From assembly GCF_030915505.1 (NCBI RefSeq), contig NZ_CP133265.1:3252001-3316000 (forward strand): a stretch of 64,000 bases of DNA, written 5' to 3'. Of the stretch, positions 62,442 through 64,000 are shown piece after piece (positions within the stretch are counted from its first letter, which is position 1; each line of letters begins with the position of its first letter). Below the pieces are notes generated by a model that was given only the letters and a program-made list of their open reading frames with translations, did no database searches and was not told the DNA's origin. Made by a program: the position numbers and the translations under genes. The DNA comes from Neobacillus sp. OS1-2 (lineage in GTDB: Bacteria > Bacillota > Bacilli > Bacillales > Cytobacillaceae).

Positions 62442-62481
62442 GTAATCAAGTTTTACCAAAAAACGTATAGGGGGGAAACGA

Positions 62482-64000
62482 ATGAGAAAACGAAGTATGC
62501 TTATGTTAGCTGCATTAATGCTGGTGCTGTCAGCATTCTTAGCGGCGTGCAGCGGCGGAGAAAAAGCAGGTACAAAGGAAACAGACAAGGAAGGCTCTGA
62601 TAGTGGTGAAACAGCAGGTAAGCCGCAGGATGGTGGTACATTAGTATATGCACTTGACTCATCTCCGAAAGGGATCTTCAACTGGGCATTCTACGATGAT
62701 GCAGTCGATGCTCAAGTACTTGATCTTTTCGATGAAAGCTTAATTACTTATGATGAGCACTTAAAGGCAGAACCAAATATTGCCTCATGGAAAACTACCG
62801 ACAATAAGGTGTTCGACTTTGAATTTAAAAAAGGCGTGAAATGGCATAATGGTGAGGAGTTATCAGTGAAAGACTGGGAATTCGCACTTTACACACTTGC
62901 TGATAAAGATTATGAAAATTCTCGCTTTGAGAATGTAAAAACAATTGAAGGTGCGCAAGATTACCATGACGGAAAGGCGGATAAAATCTCAGGAATTAAA
63001 GTAATTGATGATTACAATATCCAAATTACTTTTGATAAGGCCCGGGTAAATAATTTGGAAAATGTTTGGTCATATCCATTGTCTCGTAAGGAATTTGAAG
63101 GTATTGCCGTAAAAGACATGCCTGCAGCTGAACAAGTTCGTACGAAGCCAGTCGGATTAGGACCATACAAGGTCACAAAGGTGGTTCCAGGTGAATCCGT
63201 AGAAATGGAACGTTTTGACGATTACTTTGGAGGAAAGCCACATATTGAGAAGATTGTTGTGAAAGTAATCGATCCATCTCTTTCTGTTGGAGAACTTAAA
63301 AATGGCACACTTGATATGACTGCATTCCATCCAAGTATTATTGATCAAGTAAAAGCACTTGATAATGTAAATGTAATCACATACCCAGGATTAAGCTACT
63401 ATTATGTCGGTTTCCGCTTAGGTACATGGGATGGCGAGAAAAATATCATGAATGAGCCAAAATATCAAAACTTAAAACTTCGCCAAGCTATGTATTACGC
63501 GATAAACCGTGAAGAATGGGTTAAGGCGTTCTTCTTCGGGGTTGGTAAACCGGTAAACCGTCCAGTTCCTACAAATCACTGGATTGCCGCGGATAATAAA
63601 GACCTAGAGCAATTCGAATATAATCCGAAGAAAGCAAAAGAATTGTTAGATGAAGCAGGCTATAAAGATGTTAACGGCGATGGATTCCGTGAGGATCCAA
63701 ATGGTAAGGAATTTGTTGTAAACTTCAGTCACTATGCAACACAAAACCCGACATTTGAACAACGGGCAAAAGCAATGACTCAATATTGGGAAGCAGTAGG
63801 TTTAAAAACAAAACTTAATATGGTAGATTTTAACCTTTACTATGACATGCTTGACAAGGCAGATAAATCAATGGAAGTATATTTTGCTGGTTGGTCAACA
63901 GGTACGGATCCGGATCCTACTGGACTTTGGAGTTCAAAAGCACTTTGGAACCATCCGCGCTGGGTGAATGAAGAGAGCGATAAATTATTAGATCAGGCAC
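62482..64000 (+). CDS. appA: Oligopeptide-binding lipoprotein AppA/OppA, cut by the window edge
   Basis: The frame is open from ATG 62482 to the edge, so only the first 506 residues are seen. ATG follows AGGGGGG. The signal 'MLVLSAFLAACSGGEKAG' has a lipobox LAAC. Family features include 'GGTLVYALDSSPKGIFNW', 'WKTTDNKVFDFEFKKGVKWH' (the solute-binding family 5 signature region) and 'RQAMYYAINREEW'. It delivers peptides to the transporter whose ATPases are encoded just upstream. The permease genes would lie beyond the window. Confidence 0.93.
   Translation, partial: MRKRSMLMLAALMLVLSAFLAACSGGEKAGTKETDKEGSDSGETAGKPQDGGTLVYALDSSPKGIFNWAFYDDAVDAQVLDLFDESLITYDEHLKAEPNIASWKTTDNKVFDFEFKKGVKWHNGEELSVKDWEFALYTLADKDYENSRFENVKTIEGAQDYHDGKADKISGIKVIDDYNIQITFDKARVNNLENVWSYPLSRKEFEGIAVKDMPAAEQVRTKPVGLGPYKVTKVVPGESVEMERFDDYFGGKPHIEKIVVKVIDPSLSVGELKNGTLDMTAFHPSIIDQVKALDNVNVITYPGLSYYYVGFRLGTWDGEKNIMNEPKYQNLKLRQAMYYAINREEWVKAFFFGVGKPVNRPVPTNHWIAADNKDLEQFEYNPKKAKELLDEAGYKDVNGDGFREDPNGKEFVVNFSHYATQNPTFEQRAKAMTQYWEAVGLKTKLNMVDFNLYYDMLDKADKSMEVYFAGWSTGTDPDPTGLWSSKALWNHPRWVNEESDKLLDQA

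Overview
This is chromosomal DNA of a low-GC, spore-forming Bacillaceae bacterium, most like Bacillus or Neobacillus. The evidence is strong AGGAGG-type ribosome sites, frequent TTG/GTG starts, a complete gerPA-gerPF spore-coat operon, the competence genes comK, med and comZ, AddAB, and gene order that follows Bacillus subtilis in long blocks. No rRNA, tRNA, CRISPR array, prophage or intact insertion sequence was seen. The window cuts a gene at each edge: a YhgE/Pip-type membrane protein on the left and an oligopeptide-binding lipoprotein on the right.

Layout. (1) 1-12 kb, yhf/yhj block: YhgE, a metallo-hydrolase (YhfI), lipoate-protein ligase (LplJ), acyl-CoA ligase (LcfB) behind a FadR-type operator, AzlCD, an M48 peptidase, an IDEAL-domain protein divergent from comK, an LCP protein, a DedA-like protein and signal peptidase I. 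(2) 12-22 kb: addB-addA, then gerPA-gerPF on the minus strand. (3) 22-26 kb: a pterin/tungsten-type cluster with a MoaD-like carrier, an unrecognised 90-residue protein also ending in Gly-Gly, an aldehyde:ferredoxin oxidoreductase and a ThiF/MoeB-type E1 enzyme. (4) 26-37.5 kb, yis/yit block: DUF2777 protein, asparagine synthetase, a membrane-anchored family-13 amylase-like protein that lacks all three catalytic acids, a short-chain dehydrogenase, YajQ, CvfB, a DsrE/YedF-like protein, a SufT-like assembly factor, YitU, YizC, YitT and DegV. (5) 37.6-47.2 kb, anaerobic/nitrate-type region: a radical SAM/SPASM protein, two Fnr paralogues that both keep iron-sulfur ligands, MoaA, MoeA, MobB, Ric and YwiC. 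It is interrupted by a nuclease gene whose 3' flank is present twice. (6) 47.4-64 kb, yjz/yja block: YjzC, ClpB behind a CtsR-type operator, YjzD, YjaU, YjaV, Med-ComZ, FabH-FabF, an inserted MerR-methyltransferase fusion with a major facilitator exporter, YjaZ and the App/Opp peptide transporter.

How the parts connect. The moaA, moeA and mobB genes, the MoaD-like carrier and the E1 enzyme could jointly supply molybdopterin or tungstopterin, with the oxidoreductase as a local client. The two Fnr proteins probably control part of the anaerobic block: a near-consensus Fnr site lies 41.5 bp upstream of the predicted ric start. comK, its neighbours and med-comZ bracket the competence functions.

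Most intriguing features: the nuclease-linked array of four GGA-N5-TCCG motifs spaced 51/61/51 bp, the amylase-like pseudoenzyme, the second Gly-Gly-ending protein next to the E1-linked oxidoreductase, the MerR-zinc-ribbon-methyltransferase fusion beside an exporter, and an inverted repeat able to hide the yjaV ribosome site. A dispersed Bacillus-type repeat (full or fragmentary) occurs at nine intergenic places.
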